Notes under the pieces: generated by a model
Database searches by the model: none
Seen by the model: the letters and a program-made list of their open reading frames with translations, nothing else
What the model was told of the DNA's origin: nothing
Shown here: positions 23,681-31,495 of the stretch, one piece after another
How the letters are laid out: every line of letters starts with the position of its first letter
Position numbering within the stretch: the first letter of the stretch is position 1
From: Amycolatopsis methanolica 239
GTDB lineage: Bacteria > Actinomycetota > Actinomycetes > Mycobacteriales > Pseudonocardiaceae
Assembly (NCBI RefSeq): GCF_000739085.1
Contig: NZ_CP009110.1
Span: 1,240,001 to 1,304,000, forward strand
DNA: 64,000 nt
Reading direction: 5' to 3'
Translations under genes and position numbers: made by a program

Positions 23681-26041
23681 CTACCCACCGACTGCGGTGG
23701 TCTCGGGGGCGCGCCGCGCGCGCCGGGTGGTGATCCGCTGCCAGGCGGCGGTCACGTCGTCGGCCAGCCGGGACGGCGACGCGCCCAGCAGCAGCCGCAC
23801 CACGGCCTGCACCGCCCGCCGGGATCCATCCACATCGGACACCGTCAGGTCGTCGGGGGCGGGCAGCATCTCCTCCAGCACCAGGCCGCCGACCGCGGGA
23901 TCGGCCAGCATCCGGTCGAACACCCGCAGCGTGGCGATGCTGTCCAGGTCGACCGGCTGGGACCGGCGGCCGTCCCGGGCGAACACCCACCGCGGCGCGC
24001 CGGTCACCAGCCGCAGGTTCGCCAGCGCTCGCATCCGCGCGAACCGGTCGCCCCCCGGCTCCGGCAGCACGTCCCGGCCCGCGAACACCGTCGCCGGGGC
24101 GAGCACCAGGTCCGGGTCGGCCAGCAGGCGCGGCGTGCGGGCGCGGCCGGGGAAGGCGGCGCGCGGATCGCCGAATCCGTGCGACACCGCGAGCCGGCGG
24201 GCCGGGGACGCGGCGGTGAGCAGCGAAACCACCAGGTCCCACGGCGGCGGTGGCCGCCGGGTCGCGTGGTAGACCGGCCACAGCACCTGGCCCGCGCGGT
24301 CCTCGGCGATCACCCCGCGCGCGTCGCGGCGCAGCGTGATCTCGTCCAGCGGCAGGTAACGGCGCATCCCGGCCGGATCGTCCACATAGGTCGCCGGGTC
24401 GGCGTCGCCGGTCCAGGTCCGCGTGTAACGCGGGCGGCGGACGGTGTTGGCGCCCTGGCTGCCTTGCGGCGGCACGAGGACCTCGACGAGCTCCGCGCCG
24501 CACCGGGCCGCGGTCTCGGTCAGGAACGCGCGGTGCGCGCTGACCTGCGGGACCTCGCCGTGCAGGCTCTGCAGCGCGGCGGCGAACCGCGCGTCCGTCA
24601 CGCCCGCCGGGGTGACGGCCTCCAGCACGGCCCGGCCTCCGGGCAGCGGGCGGAGCAGGCAGTCGACCGGCCACGGCGAGGGCCGCGCGGGCGGTGCGCC
24701 GAGGTAGTCCAGCACCGCCGGGCCGAGTTCGATCTCGCTTTCGTCGGCATGCCGGGCCATCCACTCGCACAGCCGCTGGTAGATGGTTCGCGGCCGCGGT
24801 TCCGGCCACGCCGATCCGGGCAGGGCGGGCCGGGGCGGCTCGCCGGAGTCGAGGGCCTCCGCGACGATCGCGGACAGCGGCCGCGGCTCGGGGCCGACGA
24901 GGTCGAGCGCGGGGTGCGCCCGGCGGTCGGCGATCACCGCGGCGAGCCGTCCCGTGTGGTCGACCAGCTCGGGCAGCCGCGACGGCACCGGCACGCCGCC
25001 GTGCGCGCGCCGGTAGACGTCGGTGAACCCGGAGCCGGGCTCCGCGGCGACCCGCCAGCGGTGCAGCAGCCCGGCCGGCGCAGACGACACCTGCACGAGC
25101 CCCAGCTGCGCCAGGTGCCGCAGGAACTCGCGCAGCACCGGCTTGCGCCGCACGTCCGGCGCGAGCAGCGTGACGACGTCCCGGGTGCGCATCGCCCGCG
25201 CGCCGAGCACCCGGCACAGCGCGTCCACCACCGGCGTGCGCCTGATGTCGCCGCGGCGCACCGCGTCCGGCCCGTCGTGGTCGGCGACGTGCCAGCACAG
25301 CCGGTCGCCCTCCGTCCACCGCAGCGCCGTCAGGCTCAGCCACGCGTCCGGCAGGACCGGGGCCGCGGTCAGCCTGCGGCGGTCCTCCTGGATGTTGGTC
25401 AGCCGGTGCACCGCGTGGTCGCCGACCGTCAGCGGCCCCGGGCCGGTCCCGGCGAGGGCGACGTGCGCGAGCCAGCCGCGCGGGGTGCTCTTGAACGCGG
25501 CCCGGAACAGCAGCCGCAGCAGGTGGTCGGCGCGTTTGCGCAGTGCCTTGCCGGTCCACGGCTCACCCGCGGCGAGCCGGGCGCGGATGTCCTCGACGAC
25601 GCCGGGCGCGGTGGCGGCGACCATGCGGGCCGCTTCGGGGTCGCCGCTGATCAGGTCCCACACCAGGCCGTGGTGCATCCGCGCGGTCTGCTCGACCGCG
25701 TCGTGCAGCGCCGCGGTCTCGGCGGTCAGCGCGTCGCCCCATTCGGCGATCCGCGCCAACGGCCGGAAATCCAGGTCCCCGGGCTGGACGAACTCGCCGC
25801 GGTGCAGACGGCGCCGGACGTCGAGCGCCTGCCACCGCAGGTCGCGCGGCAGGGCCGGGACCAGCTCCACACCGATGCGCTCGGCCACGTCCGCGGCGCA
25901 CGCGCGGTAGGCGGTCTCGGCGCGGATCAGGTGCCGCATCCGTTCGGTCAAATCGGGCGTGCCGAGCGCGGCGGGCAGCGCCGCGGGCAGGCCCGCGACC
26001 CGCACCAGCACGGAATCGCCGGCCAGGGCTGGATCAGTCAT
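23681..26041 (-). CDS. LanB glutamylation domain protein (lanthipeptide dehydratase, N-terminal part)
   Basis: 786 aa, ATG start. The whole protein corresponds to the Lant_dehydr_N domain, which attaches glutamate from glutamyl-tRNA to Ser/Thr of the precursor. Visible markers include LLRLLFRAAFKSTPRGW, a run common to LanB proteins, and a Thr/Arg-rich region near RPRYTRTWTGDADP. The elimination half is absent and is supplied by the preceding gene, so this is a split LanB. It overlaps that gene by eight bases and lies 25 bp before the precursor gene. Confidence 0.9.
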   Translation of the reverse strand: MTDPALAGDSVLVRVAGLPAALPAALGTPDLTERMRHLIRAETAYRACAADVAERIGVELVPALPRDLRWQALDVRRRLHRGEFVQPGDLDFRPLARIAEWGDALTAETAALHDAVEQTARMHHGLVWDLISGDPEAARMVAATAPGVVEDIRARLAAGEPWTGKALRKRADHLLRLLFRAAFKSTPRGWLAHVALAGTGPGPLTVGDHAVHRLTNIQEDRRRLTAAPVLPDAWLSLTALRWTEGDRLCWHVADHDGPDAVRRGDIRRTPVVDALCRVLGARAMRTRDVVTLLAPDVRRKPVLREFLRHLAQLGLVQVSSAPAGLLHRWRVAAEPGSGFTDVYRRAHGGVPVPSRLPELVDHTGRLAAVIADRRAHPALDLVGPEPRPLSAIVAEALDSGEPPRPALPGSAWPEPRPRTIYQRLCEWMARHADESEIELGPAVLDYLGAPPARPSPWPVDCLLRPLPGGRAVLEAVTPAGVTDARFAAALQSLHGEVPQVSAHRAFLTETAARCGAELVEVLVPPQGSQGANTVRRPRYTRTWTGDADPATYVDDPAGMRRYLPLDEITLRRDARGVIAEDRAGQVLWPVYHATRRPPPPWDLVVSLLTAASPARRLAVSHGFGDPRAAFPGRARTPRLLADPDLVLAPATVFAGRDVLPEPGGDRFARMRALANLRLVTGAPRWVFARDGRRSQPVDLDSIATLRVFDRMLADPAVGGLVLEEMLPAPDDLTVSDVDGSRRAVQAVVRLLLGASPSRLADDVTAAWQRITTRRARRAPETTAVGG

Positions 26042-26957
26042 CGTCGGCCGCCAGCGACTCGGCGATCAGGACCTGCTTGCCGAAGCTCAGCTTCCCGCGG
26101 TTCCAGTGGAACACCACGTAGTAGCAGGCCGCCTCGCGTGGGCCGACCCGCGCGCCGTCCGCGGTGAAGTAGTGGGACCACCACCCGTCGAGCAGCGGCC
26201 GGATCTCCTCGGCGTGCCGCTCGGCCAGCCGCCGGGCGGGCCCGGGCACGGTGGCGGCCAGCTCGTCCGGGTGGTTCCACCACCGGCGCAGGCCGGCGGC
26301 GGCGCCGGCGGTGTCGACCGGCTCGGGGTGCCGCCGCCCGGTCTCGCGGACCCGCGCCCACACGTCCCGGTCCTCCCAGCCCGCGATCCGCAGCCCGTCG
26401 AAGACGCCGCGCAGCATCAGCATTGACAGCGCCCACGACGGGCAGCCGGACGGGCGGGTGTGGTGGTCGAGCCAGGTCAGCGAATCCACGGTGAACAGCC
26501 GGTGCGCCCACGCCATCGACGCGGGACCGCCGAACAGGTGCGCCTCCGGCTCGTACACCGACGGCACCGCCCTGGTCACCAGTCCGATGTTCTGCCACAG
26601 CCGGATCCGCTCGCGCAGCAACGCTTCCACGTGCTCGGCCTGTCCGGGCGCGGGAGCCAGGCGCAGGCGCAGACCGGGTGGCTTGTGCATCACGAAGAAG
26701 TCGTCGATCGTCTGCTGCCACAACCAGTCCCGGGCCAGCGCGGCGATCGCGCCGTGCAGTTCCGGCAGATCCGGCGTTTCCAGGCCCCACTGCACCCACC
26801 GGTCCTCCTCGGCCGCGAGCGCGGCCGCGCCCGCGGTGAGGAACGTGGTGAGCTCGCGGCTGGTCCGCCCCTCGGACAGCGCGCTGACGCAGTCGGCGAG
26901 GAAATCCCGCATGGGCACGGAATTCTCCCGCAGGCGCACGGTCGCAGGCATCGTCAT
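26034..26957 (-). CDS. SpaB_C/thiopeptide-type elimination domain protein (split LanB C-terminal part)
   Basis: 307 aa, ATG with GGGAGG upstream. The FFVMHKPPGLRLRL segment and YEPEAHLFGG are hallmarks of the thiopeptide-type bacteriocin biosynthesis (SpaB_C) domain, which removes glutamate to leave dehydroalanine or dehydrobutyrine. It is the first gene of the reverse operon and overlaps the LanB gene (ATGACTGA), so the two halves are co-translated. Split LanBs are known from thiopeptides and some actinobacterial class I lanthipeptides. The 220-bp spacer upstream probably holds the operon promoter. Confidence 0.9.
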   Translation of the reverse strand: MTMPATVRLRENSVPMRDFLADCVSALSEGRTSRELTTFLTAGAAALAAEEDRWVQWGLETPDLPELHGAIAALARDWLWQQTIDDFFVMHKPPGLRLRLAPAPGQAEHVEALLRERIRLWQNIGLVTRAVPSVYEPEAHLFGGPASMAWAHRLFTVDSLTWLDHHTRPSGCPSWALSMLMLRGVFDGLRIAGWEDRDVWARVRETGRRHPEPVDTAGAAAGLRRWWNHPDELAATVPGPARRLAERHAEEIRPLLDGWWSHYFTADGARVGPREAACYYVVFHWNRGKLSFGKQVLIAESLAADDD

Positions 26958-27177
26958 CTCGCCTCCCGAAAGGAATTCTCGAAACGGTTTCCGGAAATGC
27001 GGAAATCCGTATTCAGTCTGTGCCGGGAGGTGGACGGCGGAAAGTGCGGGAACGGCTTTTCGCCGGGTCGAACGACCCCTGAACGTGGTGACCTGGCAAG
27101 CCGCGTCCGGTGCCGGGACACAGGGTCACGACCGCCGGACGCGGTTACTCACACCGGTCCGCGCGGAACCGCTCGGG

Positions 27178-28011
27178 TCAGCGGTTTCGCCACACCGGTT
27201 TCCTTTTCTGCGCGAACGCGGCCGGTCCTTCGAACGCGTCCTGGCTGACGAGGAGTTCGTCGAGCGCGGGCGAGGGGGGCCGGACGGCTTCCACGGTGTC
27301 GGCGAACCCGTCCGCCTCCGCCATGATCCGCAGCGAGGTGCGCACCGACGTCGGTGAGCCCTCCAGGATCGCGGCGGCCAGCTCGCGCGCGACCGCCGGC
27401 GCCTGCCCGGCCGGCGCGACCCGGCTGATCAGGCCGTAGGACTCGGCCTCCGCGGCGGACAACCGCCTGCCGGTGAGGATCACGTCGCGTGCGACCTTCG
27501 GCGGGATCGCGCGTGGCAGCCGGACCAGCCCGCCCGCGGCGGCGACCAGGCCGGCCCGGACCTCGGGCAGGCCGAACTGCGCGGTCTCGTCGGCGACCAC
27601 GAGGTGGCAGGCGAGGGCGATTTCGCAGCCACCGCCCAGCGCGAACCCGTTGACCGCCGCGATCACCGGTTTCGGCAGGGACTCGCGGCTGGTGAGCCCG
27701 GCGAACCCGTTCCTGGGCACCCACATCGGTTTGCCGCTGGCGGAGTAGACGAGGTCGTTGCCGGCGGAGAACGCCTTGTCGCCGGCGCCGGTGATGATCG
27801 CGACCCACAGCGCCGGGTCGGCGAAGTAGGCGTCGAACACCTCGTCCAGTTCGGCGTTGGCGGGCGGGTGCAGGCTGTTGCGCGAGTCCGGGCGGTTGAT
27901 GGTGACTTCGAGCAGGTGCCCGTCGCGGCGCACCAGGATGTGCTCGTAGTCGTCGCGGAAGCCCGGCGCGCGCGGCGGGAACAGCTCGTCCATCCGCTCG
28001 GCTGTCATCAT
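27178..28011 (-). CDS. Enoyl-CoA hydratase/isomerase (crotonase) family protein
   Basis: 277 aa from the first of two adjacent ATG codons. The crotonase fold is shown by the oxyanion-hole region FSAGNDLVYSASGK, by NGFALGGGCEIALACHLVVA, and by FGLPEVRAGLVAAAGG with the catalytic Glu region. Such proteins hydrate or isomerise acyl-CoA intermediates in fatty acid or sterol side-chain breakdown. The start is in frame with the preceding thiolase remnant with no stop between, so the annotated start is chosen from the normal N-terminus of the family. The thiolase neighbour supports an acyl-CoA degradative pair. Confidence 0.88.
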   Translation of the reverse strand: MMTAERMDELFPPRAPGFRDDYEHILVRRDGHLLEVTINRPDSRNSLHPPANAELDEVFDAYFADPALWVAIITGAGDKAFSAGNDLVYSASGKPMWVPRNGFAGLTSRESLPKPVIAAVNGFALGGGCEIALACHLVVADETAQFGLPEVRAGLVAAAGGLVRLPRAIPPKVARDVILTGRRLSAAEAESYGLISRVAPAGQAPAVARELAAAILEGSPTSVRTSLRIMAEADGFADTVEAVRPPSPALDELLVSQDAFEGPAAFAQKRKPVWRNR

Positions 28012-29437
28012 GACCCGGTTGCCGAACCCGAACGAGCGCACGTGGATCTTGCTGCCGATTGGCTCGCCGTCCAGCAGGCGGCCGAGCGTCTCCTCGTCCT
28101 TGGTGGAGGCGAGGAAGCGGCGGCCGTCGTCGAGCCGTCCGATGACCACGGCGCTGCCCGCGGCGTGCTGGACGGTGTAGGTCTCCAGCGTGGCCCAGCC
28201 GTCCGGGTGCACCGCGGTCGGCACCGCGGGGCGGGCGTCCAGCTCGGCCTGCAGCTCGGCGCTGCGGCCGGGGCGCCACGGCGCCGGGGTCGTGGAGTAC
28301 ACGCCGGCGGAGTACTTGGACAGCATGCCGCCGTTGGCGCCGACCAGGCCGAACGCGCCCGGTTCGCGCGCAGCCGCACGACGGTCTCGGCGATCGCGTG
28401 CGTCGAGTAGTTGTTGCCGGGGCCGCCGAAGAAGGGCAGGCCACCCGTCACGGTGAGACCGCGCGGGTCGTCCGGGGCGAGGCCGAGCCCGTCGCAGACG
28501 GCGAACACGGCGATCGGGAAGCAGCTGTACAGGTCGATGGTGGCCAGGTCGCCGACCGCGATGCCGGCGAGGTCCAGCGCGTGCCGCACCGCCAGCACCG
28601 CGGCGGGCGAGCCGCTCAGGTCCTCGCGCTCCAGCAGTGGCTGTTCTTCCAGGTCGGCGTGACCGTGCAGGAACCCCCACTTCTTCTCGGGCACACCGAG
28701 CCGCCGCGCGGCGCGCACGGACATCAGCAGCACCGCGGCGCCCTGGTTGACCTGCTCGCGGGCGATCAGGAACCGCGTGTACGGGTCGGCGACCGGGCGG
28801 TTGCGCTCGGTCGGCGTCGCCAGCTCGCGGGCATCGCGCCGCACCGGCGCGGCTGCGTGCGGGTTGGCCGCGGCGACCGCGGTGAACGGCGCGAACAGCT
28901 CGCTCATCGCCGGCGCGTAGTCCTCGCGGGACAGGCCGAGCCGAGCGCGGCGGGCGTTTTCGAACAACGCGTACTGGCTGGTGGGTTCGAGCAGGCCGTG
29001 CGCGAGCATCTGCCGGTTGGCCAGGCCCTTCAGCCCGAACCCGCGGTCCTCCAGGTCGCCGTCGACGTGCTCGGTGAAGTCCGGCTTGTCGTCGGCCTGC
29101 TGCAGGTGCCGGACCGTGGAGATGGCCTCCGCGCCCGCGATCAACGCGACCTCGGCCCCGCGCCGATGCGGTTCGCGACCGAGCGCGGGAAGTTGTCCGA
29201 CCGGCCCAGCGGCGAGTGCGGGATCGGCGTGGAGATCTCGAACTGGCGGATGCCGGCGACGGTGTCGACGGCGGACGCGACGTCGCCGGGGTCCGCGCCC
29301 GTGTCGGCGAGGGCGTCCCGGGCCGCCGCGGCCGCGAACTCGACCGCGGACAGCCCGCGGTAGCCGGTGTCGTCGATGCGCTCGGACGCCTGGCCTACGC
29401 CGACGAGGACCGGCGTCCGGTGATCGAGAGAGGTCAT
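28012..29437 (-). pseudogene. Thiolase-like acetyl-CoA acetyltransferase, two frameshifts
   Basis: Three consecutive frames carry one thiolase-like protein of about 475 aa: VLVGVGQASERIDDTGY to ANRIGAG; then LIAGAEAISTVRHL to YSCFPIAVFAVCDGLGL and GGPGNNYSTHAIAETVVRL; then GAFGLVGANGGMLSKYSAGV to IHVRSFGFGNRV. The shifts fall near 29158 in GGCGCGGGGCC and near 28382, each as if one base were lost. The content matches the thiolase-like family with an extra C-terminal domain. If the calls are right the gene is dead; if they are base-call errors it is an intact partner of the crotonase. Confidence 0.8.
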
Positions 29438-29482
29438 ACCGAACGGTAACCCGGCGGCGCAGTCTCGATCACCGGTCCCGGA

Positions 29483-29893
29483 TCACGAACTTTGCGCGAT
29501 GTTGACCATCCACGAGACGCCGAACCGGTCCAGGCACGCGCCGAACTCGTCGCCCCACATCTGCTTCTCCAGCGGGACGGTGACCGTGCCGCCGTCGGAC
29601 AGCTTGTCCCAGTAGCCGCGCAGCTCGCCGGCGTCGTCGCCGCTGAGGCTGATCGACATGTTGTTGCCGGGCTGGTGCTCCATGCCGGGCGGGGTGTCCG
29701 AGGCCATCAGCGTGAAACCGCGCTCGGTTTCGAGCTGGGCGTGCATGACCTTGTCCGCGTCGGTGCCCTCCATGCCGCCGAAGTCGCCGAAGGTGTTGAG
29801 GTTCAGCTCGCCGCCGAAGACCTGCCGGTAGAACTCCATCGCCTGCCGCGCGTCGCCGGCGAAACTGATGTACGGGTTGAGCCGCGAAGCCAT
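29483..29893 (-). CDS. PhnB-like VOC protein
   Basis: 136 aa, ATG with GGAGGGAG upstream. It has the PhnB/3-demethylubiquinone-methyltransferase-like VOC pattern: NPYISFAGDARQAMEFYRQV near the start, GGELNLNTFGDFGG and WGDEFGACLDRFGVSWMVN at the end. These proteins dimerise and often bind small molecules or resistance ligands, but most are uncharacterised. It is transcribed away from the gene at 29993, with a 99-bp spacer between the starts. Function unassigned. Confidence 0.85.
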   Translation of the reverse strand: MASRLNPYISFAGDARQAMEFYRQVFGGELNLNTFGDFGGMEGTDADKVMHAQLETERGFTLMASDTPPGMEHQPGNNMSISLSGDDAGELRGYWDKLSDGGTVTVPLEKQMWGDEFGACLDRFGVSWMVNIAQSS

Positions 29894-29992
29894 TTCCGGG
29901 TCTCCCTCCATCGCGAAGGGGCCAATCCTCGCAGACCGTTCTGCCTGCGACAACACCCTGCGGGGTAGGAAAAACTCCGCCAGAATCGGCCC

Positions 29993-30610
29993 GTGATCGG
30001 GTCGGTTTGGTACGTGGGTTACGGGTCCAACCTGCACGCCGCGCGGCTGCGGTACTACCTGGAGGGCGGCACGCCGCCGGGCGGCCGGCGGTCGTGCTGC
30101 GGGTGCCGTGACCCCCGGCGACCGGAGCGGGTGGTCGCGCATTCGATGCCGGGCGCGGTGTACTTCGCGACCGAGTCCGCGACATGGGGCGGCGGGCGCG
30201 CGTTCTACGACCCCTCGTTGCCGGGGACGGCCGCCTGCCGGGCGTACCTGCTGACCGTGGGGCAGTTTTCGGACCTGGCGGCCCAGGAGATGTACCGTGC
30301 GCCGGACGGCGACCTGGACCTGACGACGGTGCTGTCCGCGGGCCGCGACGTGCTGGGTCCGGGACGGTACGAGACGTTGCTGCACGTGGGTGACCTGGAG
30401 GGGTTCCCGGTGCTCACGTTCACCGCTCCGTGGACCGCCGACGAGGTGCCGTGGAACCCGCCGTCCGCCGTCTACCTGCGGATGCTCGGCGACGGGTTGC
30501 GGGAGTCGCACGGCTGGCCGCCGTTCCGCGTCGCGGAATACCTGTGCGGCCTGCGCGGGGCGGAGGGCTTCTGGTCGGTGGACGAGGTGGCAGACCTGCT
30601 GGCTCAGTAG
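29993..30610 (+). CDS. GGCT-like protein (gamma-glutamylcyclotransferase fold)
   Basis: 205 aa, GTG start. The VWYVGYGSNLHAARL opening carries the YGSN phosphate-binding-like loop of the gamma-glutamylcyclotransferase fold, and a central region with VGDLEGFPVLTFT and FRVAEYL follows. Homologues are sometimes labelled histone deacetylase without basis. It is convergent with the sigma factor gene, overlapping by seven bases. Substrate unknown. Confidence 0.65.
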   Translation: MIGSVWYVGYGSNLHAARLRYYLEGGTPPGGRRSCCGCRDPRRPERVVAHSMPGAVYFATESATWGGGRAFYDPSLPGTAACRAYLLTVGQFSDLAAQEMYRAPDGDLDLTTVLSAGRDVLGPGRYETLLHVGDLEGFPVLTFTAPWTADEVPWNPPSAVYLRMLGDGLRESHGWPPFRVAEYLCGLRGAEGFWSVDEVADLLAQ

Positions 30611-31476
30611 GCCAGCTCCGCGAGGCGCTCCGGGTCGGAGATGATGTCGATCGCGGCGATGAGGTCGTTCACCACGGTGAACGCGAAGAGCGTCTGCGGG
30701 CGGCCGTCGCGCAGGATGAGGCGGCCCGCGACGCCGTTGACCAGCACCGGGACCGGCTGCCCGCCCTGGCCGGACTCCCGGAAGGTGAGCGCCTGCCCGG
30801 CCACCGCCTCGGCCCCGTGCGCCAGCCGGGACGCGCCCGCGGGCAGGGCGGTGGCCTCGACCCGCAGCACCACGTCCGGGTCCAGCACGTTGATCAGCGC
30901 GGCGAAGTTCCCGTCCCGGGCGGCGGCGAAGAACGCGTCCACCACCTCACGCTGCCGGGTCACGTCCCCGTCCGGCACCGTCGGGCTGCCCTGGATCCGC
31001 CGCCGTGCGCGGCTCGCCAGCTGGCGAGCCGCGGCCGGGGTCCGGTCCACGATCGGGGCGATCTCGTCGAACGGCAGCGCGAACATGTCGTGCAGCACGA
31101 ACGCCAGCCGCTCCGCCGGGTCGAGCGTGTCCAGCACGACGAGCAGCGTCAGCCCGACCGAATCGGCGATCAGCGCCTGCTGCTCGGGGTGCGAGCCGTC
31201 CTCCGGGACGATGACCGGGTCCGGCAGGCGTTCCGGGTAATCCTCGCGGCGCGCCGACCGCGACCGCAGCATGTCAAGGCACACCCGGCCGACCACGGTC
31301 GTCAGCCAGCCGCCGAGGTTGCGTACCTCGTCGGCGTCGCCGCGGCTGAGCTTCAGCCACGCCTCCTGTACCGCGTCGTCGGCCTCGGTCAGCGAACCCA
31401 GCATCCGGTAAGCCACCGCCCGCAGGTGCGCCCGGTGCGACTCGAACCGCTCGGCCAGCCACTCGTTCTCGGTCAT
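30604..31476 (-). CDS. ECF41-type RNA polymerase sigma factor (SigJ-like)
   Basis: 290 aa. Region 2 contains RMLGSLTEADDAVQEAWL and region 4 contains FALPFDEIAPIVDRTPAAAR. The linker has YPERLPDPV, which resembles the WLPEP signature of ECF41, and a C-terminal SnoaL-like domain (about residues 175-290) acts as a built-in regulator in this group instead of a separate anti-sigma factor. Its natural targets are often a carboxymuconolactone decarboxylase-type or oxidoreductase gene next door, which is not present. It is convergent with the GGCT-like gene. Confidence 0.9.
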   Translation of the reverse strand: MTENEWLAERFESHRAHLRAVAYRMLGSLTEADDAVQEAWLKLSRGDADEVRNLGGWLTTVVGRVCLDMLRSRSARREDYPERLPDPVIVPEDGSHPEQQALIADSVGLTLLVVLDTLDPAERLAFVLHDMFALPFDEIAPIVDRTPAAARQLASRARRRIQGSPTVPDGDVTRQREVVDAFFAAARDGNFAALINVLDPDVVLRVEATALPAGASRLAHGAEAVAGQALTFRESGQGGQPVPVLVNGVAGRLILRDGRPQTLFAFTVVNDLIAAIDIISDPERLAELAY

Positions 31477-31495
31477 ACCGTTCTGACGGATCCCG

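Noticed and set aside
22476-25559. A 1,027-codon minus-strand open frame covering LanC and much of LanB
   Set aside because: Only the last 336 codons (LanC) show family motifs; the rest is another frame of the LanB gene, kept open by GC bias.
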